This document shows, in pieces, positions 1-9,961 of a stretch of 55,621 nucleotides of DNA. The notes beneath the pieces are model-generated. The model saw only the letters and a list, made by a program, of their open reading frames with translations, was not told the DNA's origin and did not search any database. Made by a program: the position numbers and the translations under genes. The DNA is from Paracidovorax konjaci (GTDB lineage Bacteria > Pseudomonadota > Gammaproteobacteria > Burkholderiales > Burkholderiaceae_C): the NCBI RefSeq assembly GCF_900112675.1, contig NZ_FOMQ01000021.1, positions 1-55,621 of the forward strand, given 5' to 3'. How positions within the stretch are numbered: position 1 is the stretch's first letter; the number at the start of each line of letters is the position of its first letter.

Positions 1-280
1 GCAACTCATCGAGCAACAGCAGATGCAGGCGATGCCACACTCCCACGGCCTGCCAGTCACGTAGACGCCGCCAGCAAGTCATGCCGCTGCCAAAGCCCAG
101 TTCCTGGGGCAACTCTTCCCAAGGGATGCCGGTGCGCAAAACGAACAGGATGCCGTTGAGGGCCATCTCGTCGCTCACCCGCGGGCGACCGCCCTTGGCC
201 GAGGCGGCGACTACCGGCAACAGCGGCGCAACCTTCTTGAACAGTGCTGCGCTTATCTCTTTTTTCTTGTTTCGACTCAT
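1..280 (-). CDS. IS5-family transposase, N-terminal part (cut by window edge)
   Basis: The frame opens with ATG at 280 and has no stop before base 1, giving about 93 residues. It starts MSRNKKKEISAALF and contains GGRPRVSDEMALNGILFVLR followed by TGIPWEELPQELGFGSG and a WRRL..W segment. This is the DUF4096-type N-terminal region of IS5-family DDE transposases (the IS427 group is the closest match I can recall). The DDE catalytic core lies outside the window. The gene is transcribed away from the truncated helicase. Whether the element is intact cannot be judged here. Confidence 0.85.
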   Translation of the reverse strand, partial: MSRNKKKEISAALFKKVAPLLPVVAASAKGGRPRVSDEMALNGILFVLRTGIPWEELPQELGFGSGMTCWRRLRDWQAVGVWHRLHLLLLDEL

Positions 281-347
281 GCATCACCAAACGCTCTTCG
301 CTCGATTTGCGATGACATGGTTTTGTTAGCCGCTTTTAGCGGCTCCC
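1..347 (-). mobile_element. IS5-family insertion sequence, one end (continues beyond the window)
   Basis: The transposase reading frame (start at 280) runs off the window edge, and about 67 bases lie between its start codon and the point where a helicase frame resumes. Just inside the presumed end, 328-344 carries a perfect 6-bp inverted repeat (agccgc / gcggct, 5-base loop), a typical subterminal structure. The exact tip is inferred, near 345-347, from where helicase coding sequence starts. The partner end and the target duplication lie outside the window. The family call rests on the transposase N-terminus. The subgroup is not determined. Confidence 0.75.
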
Positions 348-1058
348 TACAGCTCGATAGTTGTTGATGAAACCCAGGACTTCGGGCCCCAGGCATTGAA
401 GCTGCTGAGGGCAATGGTTCCCTCTGCGGCTAATGACCTGCTTTTCGTAGGCGACGGGCACCAGCGCATCTACAGTCGCAACAAGGCGGCCATGAGTCGG
501 TGTGGAATTGATATTCGCGGCCGCTCCAAGAAGCTTTACATCAACTATCGGACGACAGACGAGATTCGGCGCCAAGCGGTTGCACTGCTAGAAGGCGTCG
601 AAGTCGATGACCTAGACGATGGGCACGATGAGACCCGCCGGTACCGGTCGCTATCCCACGGACCGGTTCCGAAGGTCGTCTCCGTCGAAGGATTGGAAGG
701 TGCCTACGCAGAGGTCGCCGGCTTCTTGGAGCAATGGCGTGCGGCGGAGGGCGCTGGCGTTGAGCTGACCTACTGCGTTGTAGCGCCGAGCGAGAAGGTG
801 CGCGACGCCTTGGGGCAGCAGCTTCAGGCCAAGGGTGTTCAGACGGTTGCCATATCAGCCCAAACAAATCACACCGATGCACGAGGCGTGGTTCATCTTT
901 CAACTATGCACAGAGCAAAAGGTTTGGAGTTCGATTGTGTTGCAGTTGTGGCTCCGACCACTTATGTCGCGGACGCATCCGCTGAAAGCCATCGACGCCA
1001 ACTGCTGTATGTCGCTTTGACCCGTGCCAAGAGAGGTGCGCTACTCGCGGTGTATTGA
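348..1058 (+). pseudogene. UvrD/Rep-type DNA helicase, C-terminal remnant truncated by the IS
   Basis: An open frame runs from the IS border to a stop at 1058, about 236 codons. It holds the later superfamily 1 helicase motifs in order: motif II VVDETQDF near 360-383, motif III FVGDGHQRIY, motif IV INYRTT, motif V STMHRAKGLEFD and motif VI YVALTRAK. Motif I (Walker A) and everything upstream are missing, and the frame has a stop at 327 inside the IS. So the 5' part was removed or separated by the insertion and the product should be inactive as an ATPase. A TTG at 396 could start a shorter protein without motif II. Helicases with this GDGHQRIY signature occur in accessory and defence-type loci, so this may be the rest of a disrupted island module. 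That last point is inference. Confidence 0.85.
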
Positions 1059-1132
1059 TGAGCGGCTTCAGTTCTTGGACGCTTTTCGCATGCCTGACGG
1101 GTCTGTGGCGTCTCACGCGCCGCCCTAAAGAG

Positions 1133-1166
1133 GAAATGCCATGACAGTATGAGGTCATGGCATTTC
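1133..1166. terminator. Perfect 13-bp inverted repeat between convergent genes
   Basis: Bases 1133-1145 (gaaatgccatgac) and 1154-1166 are exact reverse complements around an 8-base loop. The structure lies between the stop of the helicase remnant (1058) and the stop of the convergent integrase (1234), the usual place for a bidirectional terminator. There is no clear T tract on either side. A protein-binding or recombination role linked to the nearby integrase cannot be excluded. Confidence 0.5.
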
Positions 1167-1233
1167 GTGCAGTTCATGCGATACGGACTGCCAGCGTATC
1201 GCCTGACCATGGCAAGGTTCTAGGGCGCCTCGG

Positions 1234-2808
1234 TTACGGCCTACTTGCTCTTTGGAACGCCTCAAAAACCACCACATTGCTCGGCAGCTCCGTTTCCAGG
1301 GGGTGTTCTGCATCCAGCATCGATGGCGACTCTCGAACCGTGTCCGTAGCGCCGCCGAGATTCGTCAGCGTCGACTTCTTCAGCCGAAGCCGACCGTTGT
1401 GTTCCATTTTCTCCAATCGGTTGACCTCCGCTTGCTCGGCCAACTGCGCGATGGACGTAGTGTTCAGGTGGGTGTAGCGAGAAAGGCTTCGCAGCTCCCT
1501 GTGACCGCTGTACGCCTGCAGGTCCAGGACGGTTTTGAACAAACCGGACTCGGCCATGCGGCTGATACCTTCGTGCCGAAGGTCATGAATGCGGAGGTCG
1601 TCGATGCCTGCGGCTTCGCAAATGCGGCGCCAGGCCTTGAGCAAGGTTTTCAGACGAATGTCGAACACCACGTCGCTTGTTCTCGGCAGCTGCCTGAGCA
1701 GCGCCATCACATCTGCTCGTAGAGACAGGTGGTGTGGGCGCCCGTTCTTTGACGTCGGAACGAAGGCCGTATGGCGTTCCCAGTCGATGCGGTCCCAGAA
1801 CAGCCCGAATGTTTCGCTGCGGCGTGCCGAGGTCGACAACTGGAACTGAATGAAGGTCTCCATCATCGGGATGTGAGGAAAACCTTCGGCGATGGCTTGC
1901 TCACGGGCGCGCTCATAGACTGCCTTACGGTCGCGATTGACCGCATAGTGGGTTTCCCCCTGGCGGGCGGCTGCAACCTCAGCTTGCGCGATGTCGCGAA
2001 CCCGGGCTTCTAGGGACATCATCTGGTCTTCGCGTCGGGCGGCTTCCAGCAGCCGAACTTCTTCGTCGCCTTTCAGTCGGCGGTCGCGCTCATTGAAAAA
2101 TTTGGGTCGCTTCACCCCATCGAGAGGCATGTGCTCAAGATGGATGCGTTGCTTGGTCAGTTGCCGGTTGTAGACGGCACTCAGCAGTTGAATCTGCCGG
2201 TTCACCGTCGAGGCCTGCACGAAGTCGAGTCGGTCTTCGATGAAGGCCTCGATGTCCTCGGGCATCACTTCGGTCAATGGCAGGTTCAGCCACTCCAGCG
2301 AGGTCATAGGTGCCCTGTTCGCGCCCAGGGGGCTCATGACCTTCCCAAACTCCTTCATCTCTCGCTTACGTTGTTCGACCCGTTGGGCCAGCTCGTTCTT
2401 GCTGTCGGCCAACATGGCATTCAGGATGATGGCGTAGTTGGCCCCGCCCTTGAGGCCAGGGCAGTCTTCCTGGATGTATGCGCGAATCAGGTCGGCCGTC
2501 GTGGTGCGAGCGCCCTTGGTGTAATCGCGGAACAGGCCCTGGCGTTCCTCTGCGTCGATGGTGGCGGCAAAGGCCTCGGCTTCGCGCAGGGACTTGAAAG
2601 TCTTGGCCTGGTCCTTGTGGCCCTCGCGACGCACACGCACCAGCCAACTGCTGTCACCTTGGTCGATGGACGGCTCCAGACCTTGGTCGCGCAGGTTGTT
2701 GATGTACTTCTGTGCGTCTTCCTTGCGGCTGTAGGCAAACGACCGCCGGAGGTTCGGGCGACGCGCGACAGTGACGATGAAAGGGCTGCGGTTGGTGAAA
2801 TCCGCCAT
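1234..2808 (-). CDS. Tyrosine site-specific recombinase (island integrase)
   Basis: A 524-residue protein. The C-terminal catalytic domain has the tyrosine recombinase set: Arg329 in SARRSE, a beta-hairpin lysine near 354 (TSKNGRP), His408 and Arg411 in HDLRHE, His436 in SGHRE and the nucleophile Tyr445 in RYTHL. The first 100 residues resemble arm-type DNA-binding repeats (two YI/LR..G segments), and about 160-225 is the core-binding region. It points the same way as tRNA-Pro, about 290 bases beyond the tRNA 3' end, the classic position for an integrase of an element inserted in a tRNA gene. All catalytic residues are present, so it is probably functional. The 75 residues after Tyr445 make it longer than the family norm of about 400. 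Base composition is lower in GC than the genes beyond 8 kb. Confidence 0.92.
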   Translation of the reverse strand: MADFTNRSPFIVTVARRPNLRRSFAYSRKEDAQKYINNLRDQGLEPSIDQGDSSWLVRVRREGHKDQAKTFKSLREAEAFAATIDAEERQGLFRDYTKGARTTTADLIRAYIQEDCPGLKGGANYAIILNAMLADSKNELAQRVEQRKREMKEFGKVMSPLGANRAPMTSLEWLNLPLTEVMPEDIEAFIEDRLDFVQASTVNRQIQLLSAVYNRQLTKQRIHLEHMPLDGVKRPKFFNERDRRLKGDEEVRLLEAARREDQMMSLEARVRDIAQAEVAAARQGETHYAVNRDRKAVYERAREQAIAEGFPHIPMMETFIQFQLSTSARRSETFGLFWDRIDWERHTAFVPTSKNGRPHHLSLRADVMALLRQLPRTSDVVFDIRLKTLLKAWRRICEAAGIDDLRIHDLRHEGISRMAESGLFKTVLDLQAYSGHRELRSLSRYTHLNTTSIAQLAEQAEVNRLEKMEHNGRLRLKKSTLTNLGGATDTVRESPSMLDAEHPLETELPSNVVVFEAFQRASRP

Positions 2809-3096
2809 GGTTCGTTCTCCGAAAAAGTTTGTGGAGAACCCTGTAGCGAATGCGCCTTCCGAACTTCGTTTTACGTCGTTATAGCTATAGCCGTTCCGGG
2901 TGCTGGAGCGGAGCCAAACAGGCCGTTGGCCGAGGCCGAACGAAGTAGGGGAGGGAGGTCATCGGAACGCATCCGGACGAAGGCAAACGAACCCTCGCGA
3001 CGACCCATTTGGAACAACCTGGCTGTTTTGCCTGCTTTTTGAGCAGTGCGTCTGCATTGCGCTGACGCTAGGTTGTTGATTTGTTTGAAGAAAATC
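2809..3096. other. Integrase upstream region and probable attachment-site flank
   Basis: 288 bases between the integrase start and the tRNA-Pro 3' end contain no convincing gene. An inverted repeat aacaacct (3012-3019) / aggttgtt (3070-3077) encloses further small inverted repeats (gcgtc / gacgc). These could be recombinase or excisionase binding sites. The attachment core would be expected to overlap the tRNA 3' half at 3097-3140, but the second copy lies outside the window, so its limits cannot be set. Confidence 0.4.
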
Positions 3097-3173
3097 TGGT
3101 CGGGGTGAGAGGATTCGAACCTCCGGCCTCTACGTCCCGAACGTAGCGCTCTACCAGGCTAAGCTACACCCCG
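3097..3173 (-). tRNA. tRNA-Pro (anticodon CGG)
   Basis: On the minus strand the 77 bases fold as a tRNA. The acceptor stem is CGGGGTG paired with CACCCCG. The anticodon stem is CTACG / CGTAG around the loop TTCGGGA (anticodon CGG), and the T arm contains GGTTCGAATCC. The CCA end is encoded (ACCA at 3097-3100). It lies 24 bases downstream of ispB on the same strand. The intact 3' end next to an integrase suggests that the island restored the tRNA when it inserted. Confidence 0.95.
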
Positions 3174-3197
3174 TTTGTCGACCGGCAGGGTCGTGGT

Positions 3198-4178
3198 TCA
3201 CACGCGCCGGTCTAGCAGCTGAGACGCCAATTGTAGCAAACCTTCGGTGTATTTATTCGGTGGAAGCAGGGCCAGCGACTTGATCGCGATCTGTGCCTGA
3301 GCGGCTGCGGCTGCCCTCGTCGCTTCAAGTGCGCCGGTCTGCTTGACGATGGACAGAATGGCGGGAAGTTCGTCGATCGAGCCGTGCTGAATTGCCGCTT
3401 CGATCAGCTGTCGCTGACTTGCGTCTCCGCGCTGCATGGCGATGATCAAGGGAAGTGTCACCTTTCCCTCGCGGAGATCGTCGCCGAGGTTCTTCCCCAT
3501 TTCGGCACTGTTTCCATCGTAGTCCAGCACGTCGTCGATCACCTGGAAGGCGGTGCCGATTGCTTGCCCATATTCTGCGCAGGCCGTCTCGATATCGCGG
3601 CTGGTTCCTGCAAGCACGGCGGCAAGGCGAGCGCTGGCTTCGAACAGCTTGGCCGTTTTGGAGCGGATGACTTCCAGGTAGCCCTGCTCGTCGAGCGTCG
3701 CATCATGGGTATTCATCAGCTGCTGGACCTCGCCTTCCGCAATGATGTTCGTGGCTTCGGAAAGGATTTGCATGACGCGCATGTCGTCTGCATCCACCAT
3801 CATCTGGAAGGCCCGCGAGTGGAGAAAGTCACCCACCAGCACGCTCGCAGGATTACCGAAATTCTCATTGGCGGTCGGGCGTCCGCGTCGCATGGTCGAT
3901 TCATCCACCACATCGTCGTGCAGCAGCGTGGCGGTATGAATGAATTCGACGACAGCCGCGAGATTGAAGCGTTGATTGCCCTGGTAGCCCAGCGCTCCCG
4001 ACATCAGCAGCAGCAGGGCAGGGCGCAATCGCTTGCCGCCTGCGGAGATGATGTAGCGTGCAATTTCGCCAATGAGCGAGACGGAAGACTGAAGGCGATG
4101 GGCAATCACTTTGTCCACCTCATGCATGTCGTCTGCAATCAGTGCAAGGATGGCCGAAGTGTGAGGCTGTGCGGACAA
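3198..4178 (-). CDS. ispB: Octaprenyl diphosphate synthase
   Basis: A 326-residue trans-prenyltransferase that elongates farnesyl diphosphate to the long side chain of ubiquinone. Counting from the TTG at 4178, it has GGKR (47-50), the first Asp-rich motif DDVVD (88-92) with a small Ala five residues before it as in long-chain enzymes, and the second motif DDVLD (215-219). An upstream ATG at 4286 would add 36 residues unlike the family. A consensus TATAAT at 4209-4214 would place the transcript start downstream of that ATG, so TTG 4178 is preferred. The length matches E. coli IspB (323). It diverges from rplU and precedes tRNA-Pro. The exact chain length made cannot be read from sequence. Confidence 0.93.
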   Translation of the reverse strand: MSAQPHTSAILALIADDMHEVDKVIAHRLQSSVSLIGEIARYIISAGGKRLRPALLLLMSGALGYQGNQRFNLAAVVEFIHTATLLHDDVVDESTMRRGRPTANENFGNPASVLVGDFLHSRAFQMMVDADDMRVMQILSEATNIIAEGEVQQLMNTHDATLDEQGYLEVIRSKTAKLFEASARLAAVLAGTSRDIETACAEYGQAIGTAFQVIDDVLDYDGNSAEMGKNLGDDLREGKVTLPLIIAMQRGDASQRQLIEAAIQHGSIDELPAILSIVKQTGALEATRAAAAAQAQIAIKSLALLPPNKYTEGLLQLASQLLDRRV

Positions 4179-4208
4179 GGGAGGATGCGGCTGCGAGGTG
4201 AAAGAACC

Positions 4209-4214
4209 ATTATA
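4209..4214 (-). promoter_or_regulatory. -10 box of the ispB promoter
   Basis: The minus strand reads TATAAT exactly, about 30 bases before the proposed TTG start of ispB. No good -35 match is seen at 17 bases. It decides the start: longer in-frame starts lie upstream of the predicted transcript. Confidence 0.6.
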
Positions 4215-4314
4215 GGAATGGCCATGTGGTCCGCTTTCGCATGTCAGATGCGTGCGCGTGAGCGGCGGAGTGTGCCCGGTAGCCAAAGAACGCCTGGTGT
4301 GCTAAAGTGCGCAG

Positions 4315-4338
4315 TTCCGCGGAAATTCTTTTGCGGAA
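4315..4338 (+). promoter_or_regulatory. Hairpin in the rplU leader
   Basis: ttccgc (4315-4320) pairs with gcggaa (4333-4338) over a 12-base loop, 21 bases before the rplU start. Ribosomal protein operons often carry autoregulatory leaders, but I cannot match this to a known L21 leader class. Confidence 0.3.
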
Positions 4339-4359
4339 AGTTACTTCATAGAGGTTTAC

Positions 4360-4671
4360 ATGTACGCGGTCATAAAAACCGGTGGCAAGCAGTATCGCGT
4401 TGCTTCCGGCGAAAAAATCAAAGTAGAACAGATTGCTGCGGACGTAGGCCAGGAAATCGTGATTGACCAGGTTCTTGCTGTCGGAAACGGCGCTGAGATC
4501 AAGGTCGGCACGCCCCTGGTGTCCGGCGCCACCGTTACGGTCACAGTCGTGGCCCACGGCAAGCACGACAAGGTGCGCATCTTCAAGATGCGTCGTCGTA
4601 AGCACTATCAAAAACGCCAAGGCCATCGCCAGCAGTTCACTGAACTGCAGATCGGTGCGATCGCCGTTTAA
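4360..4671 (+). CDS. rplU: 50S ribosomal protein L21
   Basis: A 103-residue protein with the complete L21 pattern: [14 protein letters not shown] at the N-terminus, KIKVEQI, and the C-terminal basic [16 protein letters not shown] segment that binds 23S rRNA. A gagg ribosome binding site precedes the ATG. It is first in the order rplU-rpmA-obgE-proB and diverges from ispB, the standard arrangement in proteobacteria. L21 is a primary-to-secondary binding protein of the large subunit, and its gene is co-expressed with L27, which starts 12 bases downstream. Confidence 0.98.
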   Translation: MYAVIKTGGKQYRVASGEKIKVEQIAADVGQEIVIDQVLAVGNGAEIKVGTPLVSGATVTVTVVAHGKHDKVRIFKMRRRKHYQKRQGHRQQFTELQIGAIAV

Positions 4672-4683
4672 GGAGCAGACACC

Positions 4684-4941
4684 ATGGCACAGAAAAAAGG
4701 CGGCGGCTCTACGCGAAACGGGCGCGATTCCAAGCCAAAGATGCTTGGAGTGAAGGCGTTCGGTGGCGAACTGATCAGCGCGGGTTCAATCATCGTGCGC
4801 CAGCGCGGCACCCGGTTCCACCCCGGTGCAAACGTTGGTCTGGGCAAGGATCACACGTTGTTCGCTCTGGTGGACGGCCATGTGTCTTTCGGCACCAAGG
4901 GCGCGCAGTCCAAGCACACCGTCAATGTGACGCCGGCCTGA
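4684..4941 (+). CDS. rpmA: 50S ribosomal protein L27
   Basis: An 85-residue protein beginning [16 protein letters not shown], with the GGG flexible N-terminal tail that reaches the peptidyl transferase centre, followed by LGVKAFGG and [11 protein letters not shown]. There is no Firmicutes-type N-terminal extension, so no processing is expected. A strong aaggag site lies before the ATG. It is followed by a hairpin terminator at 4966, which separates the ribosomal pair from obgE. Confidence 0.98.
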   Translation: MAQKKGGGSTRNGRDSKPKMLGVKAFGGELISAGSIIVRQRGTRFHPGANVGLGKDHTLFALVDGHVSFGTKGAQSKHTVNVTPA

Positions 4942-4965
4942 TCGCTCGCACCCTGACAATGCTGT

Positions 4966-4998
4966 GAAGCCCCGATGCGTCGGGGCTTCGTCATTTTC
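4966..4998 (+). terminator. Rho-independent terminator after rpmA
   Basis: GAAGCCCCGA (4966-4975) pairs perfectly with TCGGGGCTTC (4980-4989) over a tgcg tetraloop, followed by the T-rich gtcattttc. It sits 24 bases after the rpmA stop. Confidence 0.85.
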
Positions 4999-5060
4999 AT
5001 GCCTGCATGTCCACAGGAATGCAAGGCTGTCTGATTCGGGTCGAGGCCCTGTTTTTGTAA

Positions 5061-6143
<1,083 letters not shown>

Positions 6144-6212
6144 GCCTGCTGAAATTCAGGAACATGTGCTCAGTCCGCACCTGTGCAGAAAATCGCAACA
6201 AAGACAAAATCC

Positions 6213-7352
6213 ATGGCTAACAGCATATTGCGAGATGCGCGTCGCATTGTGATCAAGGTGGGGTCGAGTCTGGTGACCAATGAAGGGCGCGGGCTCGATG
6301 AGACCGCCATCAGCGAATGGAGCCGGCAAATGGCTGCGCTGGTAGGTGGCCTAGCTGGCCCGCGGCGCGAGGTCATCATGGTTTCCAGCGGGGCCATTGC
6401 TGAAGGCATGAAGCGATTGGGGTGGTCTACCCGCCCCCACGAGATCCATGAGCTGCAGGCGGCGGCTGCCGTGGGCCAGATGGGTCTTGCGCAGATGTAT
6501 GAAACGAAGCTGCGGGAGCAAGGGCTTGGCAGTGCGCAGGTGCTTCTGACCCATGCCGACCTGGCGGACCGTGAGCGCTACCTCAATGCGCGGTCCACGC
6601 TGCTGACGCTGCTGCGCCTTGGGGTGCTCCCTGTCATCAACGAGAACGACACGGTCGTGACCGATGAAATCAAATTCGGTGACAACGACACGTTGGGCGC
6701 GTTGGTGGCCAATCTGGTGGAGGCCGACGCATTGGTCATCCTGACCGACCAGAAGGGGCTTTACACCGCCGATCCCCGACGCGATCCTCTGGCGCAATTC
6801 GTCCATGAGGCTGCGGCAGGGGATCCATCGCTGGAAGCGATGGCGGGGGGGGTGGGCACGAGCATTGGGCGTGGCGGCATGATCACCAAGATCATTGCAG
6901 CCAAAAGGGCGGCGGGATCCGGTGCTTCGACGGTGATCGCCTGGGGGCGCGAGCCGGATGTGCTCCTGCGACTGACCCAGGGCGAAGCCATAGGCACCTT
7001 GTTGGTTGCCCAAACGGCCAAGAAACAGGCGCGCAAGCAGTGGATGGCGGATCATCTGCAGTTGCGAGGGGCCGTGACCGTGGATCTTGGAGCTGCCGCA
7101 AAACTGCGGGAAGAAGGCAAAAGCCTTTTGCCGATCGGGATGGTGGCGGTGGAGGGTGAGTTCTCCCGCGGTGACGTGATTGCTGTGCGCGATGCCGCGG
7201 GCGCAGAAATCGCCCGCGGCCTAGCCAACTATGCCAGCGCCGAAGCACGATTGCTCTGCCGGAAGCCATCGGCAGAATTCGAGCGGCTACTGGGGTATAG
7301 CGCCGAGCCCGAAATGGTTCACCGGGACAATCTGGTGTTGTCCGTCATATAA
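6213..7352 (+). CDS. proB: Glutamate 5-kinase
   Basis: A 379-residue enzyme that phosphorylates glutamate in the first step of proline synthesis. The amino acid kinase domain (about 1-260) shows [41 protein letters not shown] and [15 protein letters not shown]-terminal PUA domain (about 285-365) follows, as in E. coli ProB. ATG 6213 is chosen over a GTG at 6183 because the family begins close to the first beta strand, and the extra ten residues ([10 protein letters not shown]) look non-conserved. It lies 69 bases after obgE and ends at a very strong terminator. Confidence 0.96.
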   Translation: MANSILRDARRIVIKVGSSLVTNEGRGLDETAISEWSRQMAALVGGLAGPRREVIMVSSGAIAEGMKRLGWSTRPHEIHELQAAAAVGQMGLAQMYETKLREQGLGSAQVLLTHADLADRERYLNARSTLLTLLRLGVLPVINENDTVVTDEIKFGDNDTLGALVANLVEADALVILTDQKGLYTADPRRDPLAQFVHEAAAGDPSLEAMAGGVGTSIGRGGMITKIIAAKRAAGSGASTVIAWGREPDVLLRLTQGEAIGTLLVAQTAKKQARKQWMADHLQLRGAVTVDLGAAAKLREEGKSLLPIGMVAVEGEFSRGDVIAVRDAAGAEIARGLANYASAEARLLCRKPSAEFERLLGYSAEPEMVHRDNLVLSVI

Positions 7353-7363
7353 GCAGGGCTCAG

Positions 7364-7400
7364 GAAACAAGGGCGATCGAATGATCGCCCTTGTTTCTTT
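7364..7400 (+). terminator. Rho-independent terminator after proB
   Basis: A perfect 15-bp stem, 7364-7378 (gaaacaagggcgatc) with 7383-7397, closed by a gaat loop and followed by TTT. It lies between convergent proB and rppH and may serve both, although the T run only suits proB. Confidence 0.92.
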
Positions 7401-7413
7401 GTCACGCGCTGCG

Positions 7414-8121
7414 TCAAGGAGCAGGCTTGTGGGGGGATTCGACATCTGCAACACCGCCTGCCGTGAGGGGGATCGTTGCATTGCGAGGATCTGGATCGAA
7501 GCTCGCGCCTGGAGGCATTTCCATGCCCGGGTGAACGAGCAGCGATGCCGCACGGTGCTGCTGTGACGCATGGGCTCCGTTCAATCCGCCCTCTGCTGAC
7601 CCTTCCCGGTGGCGCATGCCGCTGCGGAGGTAGCGGTTGCGCTGATCGTTGCGAGGCAGGAAGCGCGCCAGTTCGGTCAGCGCCATTTCATAGACGCCAC
7701 GCTTGAACTCCACCACGACATCCAGCGGCACCCAATAGTCATTCCAGCGCCAGGCATCGAACTCGGGATGGTTGGTGGCCCGCAGGTTCAAATCCCAATC
7801 GTGGCCGACGAGCTGAAGCAGGAACCAGATTTGTTTCTGGCCCTTGTAATGGCCGCGTGCATCGCGGCGGATATACCGGTCAGGCACCTCATAACGCAAC
7901 CAGTCCCGTGTACGGGCCACCACGCGGACATGACACGGCTGCAGGCCCACTTCTTCATGCAACTCGCGGTACATGGCCTGCTCGGGAGTCTCGCCCCGAT
8001 CAATGCCACCTTGTGGGAACTGCCAGCTGTGGGTGCGAATCCGCTTGCCCCAGAACACCTGGTTTCTCTGGTTGAGCAGGATGATGCCGACGTTAGGCCG
8101 AAAGCCGTCCCGGTCAAGCAT
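7414..8121 (-). CDS. rppH: RNA pyrophosphohydrolase
   Basis: A 235-residue Nudix hydrolase that removes pyrophosphate from mRNA 5' ends and so starts RNase E-dependent decay. It begins [13 protein letters not shown] and has the Nudix box [20 protein letters not shown] (38-57), then DWLRYEVP and QKQIWFLL typical of RppH. The catalytic core ends near 165. A further 70 residues, poorly conserved and rich in Gly, His and Pro, are absent from the 176-residue E. coli enzyme. It diverges from proS. The minus strand reads TTAGATT directly before the ATG, suggesting a very short or absent leader. Confidence 0.95.
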   Translation of the reverse strand: MLDRDGFRPNVGIILLNQRNQVFWGKRIRTHSWQFPQGGIDRGETPEQAMYRELHEEVGLQPCHVRVVARTRDWLRYEVPDRYIRRDARGHYKGQKQIWFLLQLVGHDWDLNLRATNHPEFDAWRWNDYWVPLDVVVEFKRGVYEMALTELARFLPRNDQRNRYLRSGMRHREGSAEGGLNGAHASQQHRAASLLVHPGMEMPPGASFDPDPRNATIPLTAGGVADVESPHKPAP

Positions 8122-8212
8122 AATCTAACCCCAATTTTTTAAAACTGTATCCATTATGCACGGGCCCTGATGCGCGGCAAGCATATCGGCTGTGATGGTG
8201 AATTCCCCCTCA

Positions 8213-9961
8213 ATGAAAGCGTCCCAATTTTTTGTTTCCACCCTCAAAGAGGCCCCGGCCGACGCCGAAGTGGTGAGCCACAAGCTCATGACGAGAGCCG
8301 GACTCATCAAGAAGCTGGGCGCGGGAATCTACAACTACATGCCCATGGGTCTGCGGGTCATCCGCAAGGTGGAGGCCATCGTCCGTGAGGAGATGAACCG
8401 CGCCGGCGCTGTAGAGGTGACCATGCCGGTGGTTCAACCGGCAGAGTTCTGGCAGGAAACGGGCCGGTTCGAAAAAATGGGCCCCGAGCTGCTGCGCATC
8501 CAGGATCGCCATGGCCGGGACTTCGTCGTCCAGCCGACGAGCGAGGAAGTGGTCACTGACATCGCTCGCCAGGAACTGCGCAGCTACAAGCAGCTTCCCA
8601 AGAATCTCTACCAGATCCAGACCAAGTTCCGGGACGAGCGCCGCCCACGCTTCGGCTTGATGCGCGGGCGCGAGTTCATCATGAAGGACGCATATTCCTT
8701 CGACCGCGATCAGGCGGCAGCCAAGGCCAGCTACCAGGTGATGGCGCAGGCCTATCGCCGGATCTTCGACCGTTTCGGCCTGACCTACCGCGCCGTGGCC
8801 GCGGACAGCGGCGCGATCGGCGGGGACCTCAGCGAAGAGTTCCAGGTGATTGCCGCGACGGGCGAAGACGCGATCGTCTATTGCCCCCAGAGCGACTACG
8901 CCGCCAACATCGAGAAGGCGGAGGCGCTGGCTCCGCAGGGCGCTCGCCCCGCTGCGTCGCAGCCGCTGGCCAAGACGCCCACGCCGGGCAAGAGCACCTG
9001 TGCGGATGTGGCGGAACTGCTCGGCGTGCCGCTGCAGACCACAGTGAAATCGCTGGTGCTAGCCACGGATCGGCCGGACCAGGATTTGGGTACAGGCCTC
9101 TTACCGCAACTCTGGCTGCTGCTGCTGCGCGGCGATCACGACATGAACGAGATCAAGGTCGGCAAGGTCGCTGGCTTGGACGCCGGCTTCCGTTTCGCCA
9201 CCCTGGGCGAGATCGAGGACCATTTCGGCTGCAAGCCCGGGTATCTGGGGCCTTTGAACCTGCTCAAGCCGGTGAAGCTGGTCGTGGACCGCGAGGTGGC
9301 GGTGATGGCCGACTGGATCTGCGGCGCCAACGAGGCCGATCACCACATGACCGGCGTGAACTGGGGGCGCGACCTGCCCGAGCCGGGCTTGGTTGCCGAT
9401 CTGCGCAATGTGGTGGCGGGTGACCGCTCTCCCGATGGCCAGGGCCAATTGGCCATCGAGCGCGGGATCGAGGTCGGCCACGTTTTCTATCTGGGCACCA
9501 AGTACAGCAAGGCCATGAATGCCACCTTCCTGGGTGAAGATGGCAAGCCGGCCTTCTTCGAGATGGGCTGCTACGGCATTGGCGTCACACGCCTGCCGGC
9601 AGCGGCCATCGAGCAGAACCATGACGAGCGCGGCATCATCTGGCCCGACGCGATCGCGCCTTTCACGGTGGTGCTGTGCCCGATCGGCATGGACCGCAGC
9701 GAAGAGGTGCGCGCAGCCGCCGAGAAGCTGCATGCAGACTTGCTCGCGGCGGGCGTGGACGTGATCCTGGACGACCGCGGAGAGCGTCCGGGTGCGATGT
9801 TCGCCGACTGGGAACTCATCGGCGTTCCGCACCGTGTGGTGCTGTCCGACCGTGGCCTCAAGGAAGGACAGGTCGAATACCAGCACCGCCGCGATACGGC
9901 GGCCACCAAGGTGGCGGCCGCCGAAATCTTTGGCTTCATCAAGGATCGAGTCCAGGTATGA
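8213..9961 (+). CDS. proS: Prolyl-tRNA synthetase
   Basis: A 582-residue bacterial-type class II synthetase. It begins [13 protein letters not shown], with motif 2 around [17 protein letters not shown] (residues about 139-155) and motif 3 [10 protein letters not shown]. The long INS editing insertion (about 225-400) with [10 protein letters not shown] deacylates Ala-tRNA-Pro, and the anticodon-binding domain is C-terminal. ATG 8213 is preferred over GTG 8192 because MKASQFF is the conserved start. Its substrate includes the tRNA-Pro encoded about 5 kb away. Its stop overlaps the next gene by ATGA, so the two are probably co-translated. Confidence 0.97.
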   Translation: MKASQFFVSTLKEAPADAEVVSHKLMTRAGLIKKLGAGIYNYMPMGLRVIRKVEAIVREEMNRAGAVEVTMPVVQPAEFWQETGRFEKMGPELLRIQDRHGRDFVVQPTSEEVVTDIARQELRSYKQLPKNLYQIQTKFRDERRPRFGLMRGREFIMKDAYSFDRDQAAAKASYQVMAQAYRRIFDRFGLTYRAVAADSGAIGGDLSEEFQVIAATGEDAIVYCPQSDYAANIEKAEALAPQGARPAASQPLAKTPTPGKSTCADVAELLGVPLQTTVKSLVLATDRPDQDLGTGLLPQLWLLLLRGDHDMNEIKVGKVAGLDAGFRFATLGEIEDHFGCKPGYLGPLNLLKPVKLVVDREVAVMADWICGANEADHHMTGVNWGRDLPEPGLVADLRNVVAGDRSPDGQGQLAIERGIEVGHVFYLGTKYSKAMNATFLGEDGKPAFFEMGCYGIGVTRLPAAAIEQNHDERGIIWPDAIAPFTVVLCPIGMDRSEEVRAAAEKLHADLLAAGVDVILDDRGERPGAMFADWELIGVPHRVVLSDRGLKEGQVEYQHRRDTAATKVAAAEIFGFIKDRVQV

